NCBI GenBank assembly: GCA_035531535.1
Contig: DATKSV010000146.1
Span: 1 to 64,000, forward strand
Reading direction: 5' to 3'
Length of the DNA stretch: 64,000 nt
From: AG-12 sp035531535
GTDB lineage: Bacteria > Chloroflexota > Dormibacteria > Aeolococcales > Bog-877
Under the pieces are notes generated by a model that saw only the letters and a list, made by a program, of their open reading frames with translations, was not told where the DNA came from and did no database searches. The position numbers and the translations under genes are program-made. Below, in pieces: positions 31,787 through 39,836 of this stretch (the stretch's first letter is position 1; every line of letters begins with the position of its first letter).

Positions 31787-33958
31787 TCAAGTGTGGGTGG
31801 TGGTGGCGGCAGGGTCGGCGCCTAACAGAAGGTCGGGACGGTGATGCCACCGCTCGAAAAATCTGCGGAAGTTGAGCCGGCTGAGTCGCTCGCGCTCGTC
31901 CGGGTCGGTGTCCTCCCAGCCGCGATGCCGGTGCATCACTACCGGGAGGTCCGGGACCCGGCGCTGGCTCAGACCGATGGAGCGCAGGGTGAGCGAGTAG
32001 TGAAAATCCAGCATTCGATAGAAGCGGAACCGCTCATCCAGCAACCCCGCCTCCTGAAGACGTCCCCGGGCGAAGGCCAGGCAGTAGCCGTCGATCGCGT
32101 CGACCTCCACTTTCTCGGAGTCCTGGAACTCGCGCATATCCCGACTCACGGCACCCCATCGGCCCACGGCGCCGACTTGGGGGTCACGGAGGGCCTGCAG
32201 AATTGGGGTGTAGCAGTCGCCGGTCATCTCCACCCCGGTGTCGAGGATCAGAACCACAGCACCCCGGGCGGCCCGCATGGTGACGTTGCGGGCAGCTCCT
32301 TCACCTAGCTGATGGTCGGCATGGAACGGGTGGATCGAGGGATCCTGGCGGGCGAGTTCGTCGAGCACTGCCCCCACCTCCGGGGAGTCGTTGTCGAGGG
32401 CCAGGATCTCCACCGAGTGGCCATCCCGATGCTTCTGGAGGCTGGCGATGCATCTCGCCAGATCCTCCGGGTAGCCGCTGCTCACGATGCTCACCGACAC
32501 TTCGACCAGGTCCGCTTCGGCGCGCTGGTCCAGGACCTCCTGGGGGGACGAGATCAGTCCGTGCCGACGGTCGAGCGCGGATGTGGCTCGGTAGCTGGTG
32601 CTGGTGGATTGGTCCTCCGGCACCACCCCCAAGCCAATTAGCGATCGGCGAGCCGCGTCGGCCCTGTCAAAGTTGTGCTGGCGACGGGCCTCGTCGCGGA
32701 CCGTGGCCAGTTCGCGCCAGGTGCCAGACTCGGCTGCGGTAACCGCGAGCCGATCCAGGGCCAGGCCGAGCCAGCGGTCCGCGCCGAGTACCCCGGCTCG
32801 CCGAGTGGCCCCGGAGAGATCTCTCGTCCGCGCGAACTGCCAGGTCAGGGCCAGCGCTCGGGGCAGGTCGAGGTTGTCTTCCATCGACGTCTGGACCGAG
32901 TCGAGGAGCGGTTGGACTCGCGCTTCATCGAGAGCTCCCCCGTCCGGCTCCGCCAAGTGGCGCAGCCGCTGCAGACCGCGTTGCGACGCGGCCAGCGAGG
33001 CGAGCGTGAAGTTGAGCCGGGTGCCGTAGCGCACGGTCGCGCACAGGTACCGGAAGGCAAGCGGGTCAAAGCTTCGCTCCAGGAGGTCCTGAAGCGTATA
33101 TACGTTCCCCTGGGACTTGGCCATCTTCACGCCGTCCGCGAGCAGGTGCTGTCCGTGGACCCAATGGCGCACGAACTTCTTGCCGGTGGCTCCCTCGCTC
33201 TGGGCGAGTTCGTCCTCGTGATGAGGAAAGATGTTGTCAACTCCGCCGGTGTGGAGGTCGATCTCCTCGCCCAGGTAGGCCATCGACATGGCCGAGCACT
33301 CGATGTGCCAGCCGGGGTAGCCCCGCCCAAAGGGACTGTCCCAAACCATCAGCTGGCGCCCAGCCTCGGCTTGGCGCCAAAGCGTGAAGTCGGCGGCGTG
33401 GCGCTTGGCCGGATCGGGCTCGGCTCCAGCGGCGCGTTGCAGCTGCTCCAGCGAGTTGCCAGAGAGGGATCCATAGGGCTCCTGGGCGGCCGTGTCGAAG
33501 TAAACCGTCCCGTCCGTTTCATAGGCGAGGCGCCGCTCGAGCAAGCGCTCCACCAAGGCAATCATCTGGGGCACGTGATCCGTGGCTCGGGGGAAGACGT
33601 CGGCCGGCTCAATCCCCAGCAGCCCTTCGGCCACGTGAAACTCGTCCTCAAACTCGGCAGCGATCTCCCGCGGCGTGCGCCCTGCCGCCAAGGCGGCGGC
33701 GATCACCTTGTCGCCCCCACGCTCGGCCATCTCCTGGCGCATGTGGCCGACATCGGTGATGTTCTTGACGTGGAAGACGTCCCAACCCTGGCTGCGGGCG
33801 ATCCGCTTCACCCAGTCGGCCAGGAGGTAGGTGCGGAGATTGCCGATGTGGACCGAGCGATACACAGTCGGACCGCAGCTGTACATACGCAGCCGGGGCG
33901 GCTCGCGCGGTTCCACCTCTCGGACCTGTCGGGTCAGGGTGTCGTGGAGCCGGAGCAC
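31787..33958 (-). CDS. cysS: Cysteinyl-tRNA synthetase fused to a family 2 glycosyltransferase
   Basis: A 723-aa fusion. Residues 1 to about 450 are a complete CysRS: CGPTVY (zinc Cys), HIGN (HIGH), WHIECSAM, PHHEDE, KMAKSQGN (KMSKS) and the DALR/anticodon region. After a 30-residue linker, residues about 483-723 form a GT2-like domain: VSVSIVSSGYPEDLARCI, ILALDNDSPE, GAARNVTMRAARGAVVLILDTG and a C-terminal aromatic/basic end. No stop or frameshift separates them. GTG 33958 lies 6 nt after TAGCAT. The glycosyltransferase acceptor is unknown. Confidence 0.93.
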   Translation of the reverse strand: MLRLHDTLTRQVREVEPREPPRLRMYSCGPTVYRSVHIGNLRTYLLADWVKRIARSQGWDVFHVKNITDVGHMRQEMAERGGDKVIAAALAAGRTPREIAAEFEDEFHVAEGLLGIEPADVFPRATDHVPQMIALVERLLERRLAYETDGTVYFDTAAQEPYGSLSGNSLEQLQRAAGAEPDPAKRHAADFTLWRQAEAGRQLMVWDSPFGRGYPGWHIECSAMSMAYLGEEIDLHTGGVDNIFPHHEDELAQSEGATGKKFVRHWVHGQHLLADGVKMAKSQGNVYTLQDLLERSFDPLAFRYLCATVRYGTRLNFTLASLAASQRGLQRLRHLAEPDGGALDEARVQPLLDSVQTSMEDNLDLPRALALTWQFARTRDLSGATRRAGVLGADRWLGLALDRLAVTAAESGTWRELATVRDEARRQHNFDRADAARRSLIGLGVVPEDQSTSTSYRATSALDRRHGLISSPQEVLDQRAEADLVEVSVSIVSSGYPEDLARCIASLQKHRDGHSVEILALDNDSPEVGAVLDELARQDPSIHPFHADHQLGEGAARNVTMRAARGAVVLILDTGVEMTGDCYTPILQALRDPQVGAVGRWGAVSRDMREFQDSEKVEVDAIDGYCLAFARGRLQEAGLLDERFRFYRMLDFHYSLTLRSIGLSQRRVPDLPVVMHRHRGWEDTDPDERERLSRLNFRRFFERWHHRPDLLLGADPAATTTHT

Positions 33959-33964
33959 CGCTCG

Positions 33965-33970
33965 ATGCTA
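33965..33970 (-). promoter_or_regulatory. -10 of the cysS fusion gene (leaderless)
   Basis: TAGCAT on the minus strand ends 6 nt before GTG 33958. Confidence 0.5.
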
Positions 33971-34061
33971 GCAGTGGACCTGAGAATTCACCGGGCGCCT
34001 AGGGCATGCGGTGAGAATGGAATCCCTAGATGCAGCCTCGCGGCTCGACGGGAGGTCTCCG

Positions 34062-34751
34062 ATGAACATGCTGACTATCCGCCGCACGCTGATGCTGCTG
34101 GGCGGGAATGAGTGGCGCCACGGCTCGGAAGCGGCCGACACTTGGTGGCTCGGCCGGGCGGCCCAGCCGCGGGTCACGATCGTCACCTCGGCCGCCCAGG
34201 ACATACCCGACACCCAGGTGAGCTGGGCCGCCAGTTACTTTCGAGAGCTGGGAGGGACGGTCGACGGGTGCCAGATCCAGACCCGCGAGAACGCCGCTGA
34301 GCCTCACCTGCTAGAGCAGCTGGCTGGTGCGGCTTCCATCTACCTATGCGGTGGAGACCCCGCGGCGGCCCGGCGGGCTCTGGCCGGGACCCCGGCGGCG
34401 GAGGCGCTGCGAGCGGCCTACCGCCAGGGGGTTCCCGTCGCCGGGTCCAGCGCGGGCGCCATGGTGTTGTCCAGGGCCTGCCTGCTCCCAGGTCAGGACT
34501 TCGATCTGGGTGAGGGTATTGGGCTGTTTGGAGCGATCGTTGTACCGCACTGGAGCGGAGCTGGACGGCGGTGGACCAAGATGGCGGCGCAGCTGGGTCG
34601 GGAGCGCGAGGTGCTTGCCATCGATGAGTCCACCGGTGTCTGCTGGGACGGTTGCGACTGGGCGGTCCGCGGTCCGGGTCGGGCGGTGGTGCTGAACGCG
34701 TCGGGAGAGCTCGAGGTGGGGGAGGGCAGACCAGCGCCGCCAGTAGAATGA
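34062..34751 (+). CDS. Peptidase S51 / cyanophycinase-like protein
   Basis: A 229-aa protein of the dipeptidase E/cyanophycinase class-I glutamine amidotransferase-like fold. The N-terminal strand is LMLLGGNEW, the middle IYLCGGDPAAARRAL, and the nucleophile elbow VAGSSAGAMVLS carries the catalytic Ser; GAIVVPHWSGAGRRW and VLAIDESTGVCW are later landmarks. It probably cleaves acidic or aspartyl peptides. ATG 34062 follows a strong Shine-Dalgarno, GGAGGT (34051-34056). Its end overlaps the glyS promoter. Confidence 0.85.
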   Translation: MNMLTIRRTLMLLGGNEWRHGSEAADTWWLGRAAQPRVTIVTSAAQDIPDTQVSWAASYFRELGGTVDGCQIQTRENAAEPHLLEQLAGAASIYLCGGDPAAARRALAGTPAAEALRAAYRQGVPVAGSSAGAMVLSRACLLPGQDFDLGEGIGLFGAIVVPHWSGAGRRWTKMAAQLGREREVLAIDESTGVCWDGCDWAVRGPGRAVVLNASGELEVGEGRPAPPVE

Positions 34752-34798
34752 CGCCCACTGGTTGAGCTCTGGTCCCTTCGGCGCGCCCTGCCGGGACC
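34744..34798 (+). promoter_or_regulatory. glyS promoter and leader hairpin
   Basis: TAGAAT (34744-34749) is a near-consensus -10. The short leader folds as GGTCCC (34771-34776) with GGGACC (34793-34798), plus an inner GGC/GCC stem, directly before GGAGGT (34802-34807) and ATG 34812. It is too short for a T-box and lacks its conserved element. Confidence 0.5.
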
Positions 34799-34811
34799 GC
34801 TGGAGGTATTG

Positions 34812-36131
34812 ATGACGGAATCTACTGCCACTCCGCTGGAGACGTTGGTCTCACTCTGCAAGCGGCGAGGTTTCGTCTTCCAGAGCAGCGAGATCTATGG
34901 CGGCATCAATGCCGTCTACGACTTCGGGCCGTTGGGCGTGCGGCTCCGCCGGCGGATCCGGGAAGCCTGGTGGCGCGAGATTGTCGACCTCCGCGACGAC
35001 GTGGAGGGATTGGAGACAGCGATCCTGATGAACCCCACCGTCTGGGAGGCGTCAGGTCACCTCACCAATTTCAGTGATCCCCTGGTGGACTGTCTGGGCA
35101 AATGTCACCAGCGGTGGCGCGCCGACCAGCTCGAGGACACCACCTGCCCGAACTGCGGAGGCCCGCTCAGTCAACCCCGCCAGTTCAATCTCATGTTCAA
35201 GACCTTCGTAGGCCCGGTCGAGGACGAGAGCGGAGTTGTCTACCTCCGACCCGAGACCGCACAGGGGATCTTCGTCAACTTCAAGAATGTGGTGAACAGC
35301 TCGCGGCAGCGGATCCCCTTCGGGATCGCCCAGATCGGGCGCAGTTTCCGCAACGAAATATCAACCGGCAACTTCATCTTTCGACTTCGCGAACTGGAAA
35401 TGATGGAGTTGGAGTGGTTCTGTCAGCCAGGTCAGGATGTGGAGTGGTTTGAGTACTGGTGCGCGCAGCGGCTGCGCTGGCACCAGTCATTGGGACTGAA
35501 GCCCGACCACCTCCGACTGCGTCCCCACGGTGAGCAGGAAAAGGCCCACTATGCGCTGGCCTCCAGCGACATCGAGTACTCCTGGCCCTGGGGCTGGGGC
35601 GAGCTGGAAGGGATCGCCCGGCGTGGTGACTTCGACCTGAAGCGGCACCAGGAGGTGAGTGGCCGAGATCTCCAGTACACCGATCCCAGCACCAACGAAC
35701 GGTACCTCCCGTACGTGGTCGAGCCCTCGCTGGGAGTGGACCGCACCTTCCTAGCTCTGCTGTTCGACGCCTACGCCGAGGAGGAGGTACGGGGAGAGAC
35801 CCGGGTGGTCTTGCATCTGAAGCCGGATATGGCCCCGTTCCAGGTTGCCGTGCTGCCGTTGCAGCGGAAGCCCGAACTGGTGGAACTGGCACGGGGGGTC
35901 GAGCAGGAGCTGCGCCAACAGTTCTCGACCGATTACGACGAAACGCAATCGCTGGGGCGACGCTATCGCCGCCAGGACGAGATCGGGACACCGTTGGCCG
36001 TCACGGTCGACTTCGACAGTCTGGAGGACCACTCGGTGACGATCCGTGACCGGGACACGATGGAACAGGTGCGGGTCGCCGTGGACCAGCTAGCCCAGGC
36101 CTGCGCTGACAAGCTGATCGCGGGGCGATAA
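34812..36131 (+). CDS. glyS: Glycyl-tRNA synthetase (dimeric type)
   Basis: A 439-aa class II synthetase of the alpha-2 type, charging tRNA-Gly. Motif 1 region: RGFVFQSSEIYGGINAVYDF; zinc-like CLGKCHQRW and TCPNCGG; motif 2: FGIAQIGRSFRNEIS; motif 3: VVEPSLGVDRTFLALL. The C-terminal anticodon-binding domain starts near APFQVAVLPLQRKPEL. ATG 34812 sits at a sensible distance from GGAGGT; the TTG at 34809 is too close. Confidence 0.96.
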   Translation: MTESTATPLETLVSLCKRRGFVFQSSEIYGGINAVYDFGPLGVRLRRRIREAWWREIVDLRDDVEGLETAILMNPTVWEASGHLTNFSDPLVDCLGKCHQRWRADQLEDTTCPNCGGPLSQPRQFNLMFKTFVGPVEDESGVVYLRPETAQGIFVNFKNVVNSSRQRIPFGIAQIGRSFRNEISTGNFIFRLRELEMMELEWFCQPGQDVEWFEYWCAQRLRWHQSLGLKPDHLRLRPHGEQEKAHYALASSDIEYSWPWGWGELEGIARRGDFDLKRHQEVSGRDLQYTDPSTNERYLPYVVEPSLGVDRTFLALLFDAYAEEEVRGETRVVLHLKPDMAPFQVAVLPLQRKPELVELARGVEQELRQQFSTDYDETQSLGRRYRRQDEIGTPLAVTVDFDSLEDHSVTIRDRDTMEQVRVAVDQLAQACADKLIAGR

Positions 36132-36240
36132 CGCCCTTCTCCGCCAGCGGAATACAGCGTTAGCGAGTGGGTGTACCGAACCGTATCCCTATCCCCGATC
36201 AGCTGCCAGAGGGTCGGGATCCTGCGCTACCCCTGAAGCG

Positions 36241-36603
36241 CTATAGGCCCCCATCCCGGGTGCTGAGCACGCAGAACTCGTTCCCCTCGGGGTCAGCCAG
36301 CACCGGCCAGGACACGTCCGGTCCCTGACCGATGTCGACTCGATGCGCGCCCAGCTCGAGCAGCCGCGCCACCTCAGCGTCGCGGTCGTCGGGAGCCAAG
36401 TCGATGTGCAGTCGGTTCTTGATCGTCTTGGGCTCGGGAACGGGAACAAAAACCACAGCCGGATAGATGTCGTCATCGCGAGCGACCACTACTTCATTCG
36501 GCTCTTCGGACACGATCTGGAAGTCCAGCACCTGCGCCCAGAAACGCGCCAGCGCCGAGGGGTCGGCGGAGTCGATCGCAACTGTGTAAAAGCGAGAACT
36601 TAT
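36241..36603 (-). CDS. VOC (glyoxalase/bleomycin resistance) superfamily protein with AUA start
   Basis: About 120 aa. The sequence SRFYTVAIDSADPSALARFW, then VLDFQIV, NRLHIDLAPDD and WPVLADPEGNEFCVL is a typical single VOC protein. No ATG, GTG or TTG precedes this conserved N-terminus in frame before an upstream stop. ATA at 36603 lies 7 nt after the -10-like TACGAT, matching the leaderless spacing of neighbours and giving the normal family length. The first conventional codon, GTG 36531, would remove the first beta strand. The substrate is unknown. Confidence 0.75.
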   Translation of the reverse strand: MSSRFYTVAIDSADPSALARFWAQVLDFQIVSEEPNEVVVARDDDIYPAVVFVPVPEPKTIKNRLHIDLAPDDRDAEVARLLELGAHRVDIGQGPDVSWPVLADPEGNEFCVLSTRDGGL

Positions 36604-36610
36604 GACGGGG

Positions 36611-36616
36611 ATCGTA
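36611..36616 (-). promoter_or_regulatory. -10 of the VOC gene (leaderless, AUA start)
   Basis: TACGAT on the minus strand ends 7 nt before ATA 36603. The same hexamer precedes the lipoprotein ATG at 15960. Confidence 0.4.
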
Positions 36617-36842
36617 GCGGCGCCTTCGAGGCCGTGGCGAGGCCTGTTAGATAGCAGGCGCGCTCAAGTCACGATCGGTCGTTGGGCGCCGACCGTCCCG
36701 ATCCCCCCCGGGTACCGGTGGCTGGCATGAGGACGGCTGCTTCGGCACGATCTCGGCAGCCGCATGTGCGACGACTCTGGCAGTCGGGCTCGGTCACCGA
36801 GATGTCGCCTACTCCCGGTGCAGAGGTGGCCAAAATCGCGTT

Positions 36843-37735
36843 ATGGCGCTTCATTCCCGGGAGCGTGTGGCGCTGCGGCCAGCTTTGCTCCGCTATCCTC
36901 ACCTGGTCGCGGCGCTTTCAGCAGTGGTGGTCGTCGCGACGGCGACGATTCTCTCGACCAACTAGGCCCACCGAGTAACCAGCTTCTGGGCCAGAGCCTG
37001 GCCCAACAGTTACAGGGTCGAGCAGTCTTGCCGGCCTCCGCCGAGGCGCAACCGGGACCGCCCGGGGGAATCCGACTGGCGGCGCTTGCTCTTCTCGACG
37101 GTAGAGACCGCATCGATCTAACCAGCTACTGGCGAATTCCGGTACCGGTGGGTAGGGTGACTATCTTTCTACGCGCCCATAGGCCCGCAAGGCCTGGTGT
37201 CGGATGGCGGTGGCTCGTCGGATCAGAGTGGACCGCTGATGGTTGAGTTCCAGGAGGCGCACGTTCCTCCTTTTGCCAGCCTCGTATTGCTGGAGTACCG
37301 CTATCGGCCGGGTGGCGGAGAAACGCTGCTCCGCCTTGACTCCTTAGTGATCTGGCTGCCGCCTCGACTCTCGGCCTCTCTCGTTACCACCCAGGACCGG
37401 TACGGTGAGCTGACCGTCGCGTGGATGGGGCGCACTTGGACCGGAAACCTGCATTCTTCGCCGAAGCTCTGCCATTTGAGCGCGGTGGTGGACGGACTCC
37501 CAACCGAGGCGCCTCCCGGGACCGTCAACTGCCGCTTGGGGCGACCAGCACCCTTCGCTTCGGAGTCAGCCCGGCAGCCGCGCCGAACTTCACGCTGTAC
37601 GACGACACCGGCTGTGCACGGATCGTGGTCACTTCGAGTACTTTCTGTCCCCTACTGCAAGAGGGTGGCCTCCCGAACGACGCGCTTCACCTGCTCGGAT
37701 CGACCTCGGCCGAGGTCGATTCTCGTTCGAGCTAG
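36843..37735 (+). pseudogene. Possible degraded coding region
   Basis: No intact gene is convincing between 36617 and 37768. Fragments alternate between two plus-strand frames: ATG 36843 starts a 40-codon piece with a hydrophobic helix (LVAALSAVVVVATATIL); a second frame reads NQLLGQSLAQQLQGR and RLAALALLDGRDRIDLTSYW; the first frame resumes with LVLLEYRYRPGGGETLLRLD; then the second gives FTLYDDTGCARIVVTS. This fits an exported-protein gene broken by frameshifts, but chance frames in GC-rich DNA can look similar. I do not recognise a family. Confidence 0.25.
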
Positions 37736-37768
37736 AGCCGCCCTGCCGAGATTGGAAAGGCCGGCGGG

Positions 37769-39640
37769 TCAGCGTTCCAGCTGGCTGGCGGGCTCCATTG
37801 GCTGCCGCGCGAACTGCTCCAGATAGAGGCGGGAATACGGCCCCCCTTGTGCCATCAGCTGGGTGTGCGTTCCCCGCTCGACGATCTGGCCGTGTTCCAT
37901 CATCACGATCAGGTCGGCGGCCAGGATGGTGGAGAGGCGGTGGGCGATGGCTATCGTGGTGCGCCCTTCCATCAAAAGGGCGATGGCGTCCTGGATGGCC
38001 CGCTCGCTGTGGCTGTCGAGAGCACTGGTCGCCTCGTCGAGGATCAGGATCCGCGGGTTTTTCAAGATGGCGCGAGCGAGCGCGACACGCTGCTTCTCGC
38101 CTCCGCTGAGCCGATACCCGCGTTCGCCGCCGACGGTGTCGTAGCCGTTCGGCAGCTCCATAATTCGGTCGTGGATCGCGGCCGCCTTGCCTGCCGCGAT
38201 CATCTCTTCGTCACTGGCGTCGGGGCGACCCACCAGCAGGTTCTCTCTGATGGTGCTGTGGAAGATGAAGGTCTCCTGGGTGACCACTGCGATCGCCGCC
38301 CGCAGGGTGGCGGTGGTGAGGTCGCGCAGATCGTGTCCATCCAGGGTGATCTTGCCCCGGTCGACGTCGTAGAGCCGGGCCATCAGATAGGTGAGGGTGC
38401 TCTTGCCGGCGCCACTCGGGCCGACCAGGGCCACGAGCTGGCCCGGCTCGGCGTCGAAGCTGACGCCTTTCACCGCCGGGGTGGCACCCGGTTCGTAGCT
38501 GAATGTCACATTCTCGAAGCCGATCCGGCCTCTGATGTCGGGAGTGGGGATGGTGATGGCGCCGGGGCGGTCCTCGATCTCGACCGGAATATCCAGGTAC
38601 TGGAAGATCCGGTCGAAAAGTGCCAGAGCGCCCTGCATCTCCACTTGGATGTTGAGCAGCTGGCCGATGGGGAAGAAGAGCGCTGATTGGAAGGTGGTGA
38701 AGGAGACCAAGGTGCCTACCGAGACCCCACCCTTTACCCCGGCGTGCAGGACCAATCCGGCCATCAGGTACACCCCAGCAGGCAGGATGGAGAAGAAGGT
38801 CTGGATAAAGCCGAAAAACCAGCGCCCCACCATCTGTTGGCGGATCATCAAGGTGGTGAGGCGGGCCGTCTCCCCGACGTAGCGGTCGCGGGCCCGCTGT
38901 TCTCGCCCATACACCTTGGTGAGCAGGATCCCGCTCACTGAGAGGGTTTCCTCGGCCAGGGCTGAGAGGTCGGCCAGGGTCACCTGAGTCTGCGCGCTCA
39001 CCCGTCGGCGTACCTCCCCGACCCGCACCGTGACCAGGATGAAGATGGGCAGCACCGCGACCGAGAGCAGGGTCAACTGCCAGCTGAGGAAGGCCATCCC
39101 TGCCAGCGTGGCGGCGGTCCTGGTCAAGTTGGAAACGGTGCTGGTGGCGGTGTTGGTGATCACCGAGTCCACCCCGCCGACATCGTTCGCCAACCGGGAT
39201 TGAATCTCCCCGGTCCTAGTCGCCGTGAAGAACCGTAACGGCAGATTCTGCAGGTGGGTGTACAGCGCCACCCGCAGGTCCTGCATCATCCGCTGGCCGA
39301 CGACAGCGTTGAGGTAGGTCTGCCACACGCCCAGCCCGGTGCTGACCACCGGGGTGATCACCATGATCCCGAAGAAGATCAGCAGCAGCCGGGGATCGTG
39401 CTTCAGGATGGCGTCGTCGATGATCAGCTTGAGCATGTAGGGGTTGACGATCCCCAACATCGCCACCACCATCAGGATTCCTAGGATCCCGAAGACCTTG
39501 AGCCGGTAAGGGCGGAAGAGCTTGACCACCCGGCGGACCGTGCCCTTGGCGCGCGGAGTGATCTGGGAGGGGTCTCCGGCTGAGGAGAAGGAGCTGGGCG
39601 AGTGGCCTGCGCCCCTACCTCCTGTGTAGTGCATTCCCAT
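37769..39640 (-). CDS. ABC exporter, fused permease-ATPase
   Basis: A 623-aa homodimeric or heterodimeric exporter half of the MsbA/multidrug type. Six TM helices (about 40-330) precede the nucleotide-binding domain with Walker A GPSGAGKST, Q loop TQETFIF, signature LSGGEKQRVALA, Walker B ILILDEATSALD and H loop AHRLST. It exports lipids or hydrophobic compounds using ATP; the substrate is unknown. I chose ATG 39640; a longer in-frame extension to 39823 is Pro-rich and overlaps the ppdK promoter. Only one half-transporter gene is here. Confidence 0.92.
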   Translation of the reverse strand: MGMHYTGGRGAGHSPSSFSSAGDPSQITPRAKGTVRRVVKLFRPYRLKVFGILGILMVVAMLGIVNPYMLKLIIDDAILKHDPRLLLIFFGIMVITPVVSTGLGVWQTYLNAVVGQRMMQDLRVALYTHLQNLPLRFFTATRTGEIQSRLANDVGGVDSVITNTATSTVSNLTRTAATLAGMAFLSWQLTLLSVAVLPIFILVTVRVGEVRRRVSAQTQVTLADLSALAEETLSVSGILLTKVYGREQRARDRYVGETARLTTLMIRQQMVGRWFFGFIQTFFSILPAGVYLMAGLVLHAGVKGGVSVGTLVSFTTFQSALFFPIGQLLNIQVEMQGALALFDRIFQYLDIPVEIEDRPGAITIPTPDIRGRIGFENVTFSYEPGATPAVKGVSFDAEPGQLVALVGPSGAGKSTLTYLMARLYDVDRGKITLDGHDLRDLTTATLRAAIAVVTQETFIFHSTIRENLLVGRPDASDEEMIAAGKAAAIHDRIMELPNGYDTVGGERGYRLSGGEKQRVALARAILKNPRILILDEATSALDSHSERAIQDAIALLMEGRTTIAIAHRLSTILAADLIVMMEHGQIVERGTHTQLMAQGGPYSRLYLEQFARQPMEPASQLER

Positions 39641-39796
39641 TACGTCCGGAAAGTCCTCTGGCCCAGGTGGAGGGGCGGGGATGGTCCTGACGGCTCTCCG
39701 CGCAGGGGGCGTGGAACCGGTCGGCGGCCGACCGTTCGATCGTAGCACCGGCGTTCGAGGAGCTCTGAGCGAGCCGGGATCGAGGACACTCGCAGG

Positions 39797-39802
39797 TAAA
39801 CT
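39797..39802 (+). promoter_or_regulatory. -10 of ppdK
   Basis: TAAACT lies 34 nt before ATG 39837. The leader carries AAGGAGG, a full Shine-Dalgarno, so this gene is not leaderless. Confidence 0.5.
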
Positions 39803-39836
39803 CAGCGGGGACTTTTCAGGCAAGGAGGCGGTGTCA

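Noticed and set aside
34752..34811. T-box riboswitch before glyS
   Set aside because: The leader is only about 55 nt and lacks the conserved T-box antiterminator; only a simple hairpin is supported.
39681..39836. N-terminal extension of ppdK
   Set aside because: No conserved residues, and the -10 and Shine-Dalgarno lie inside it.
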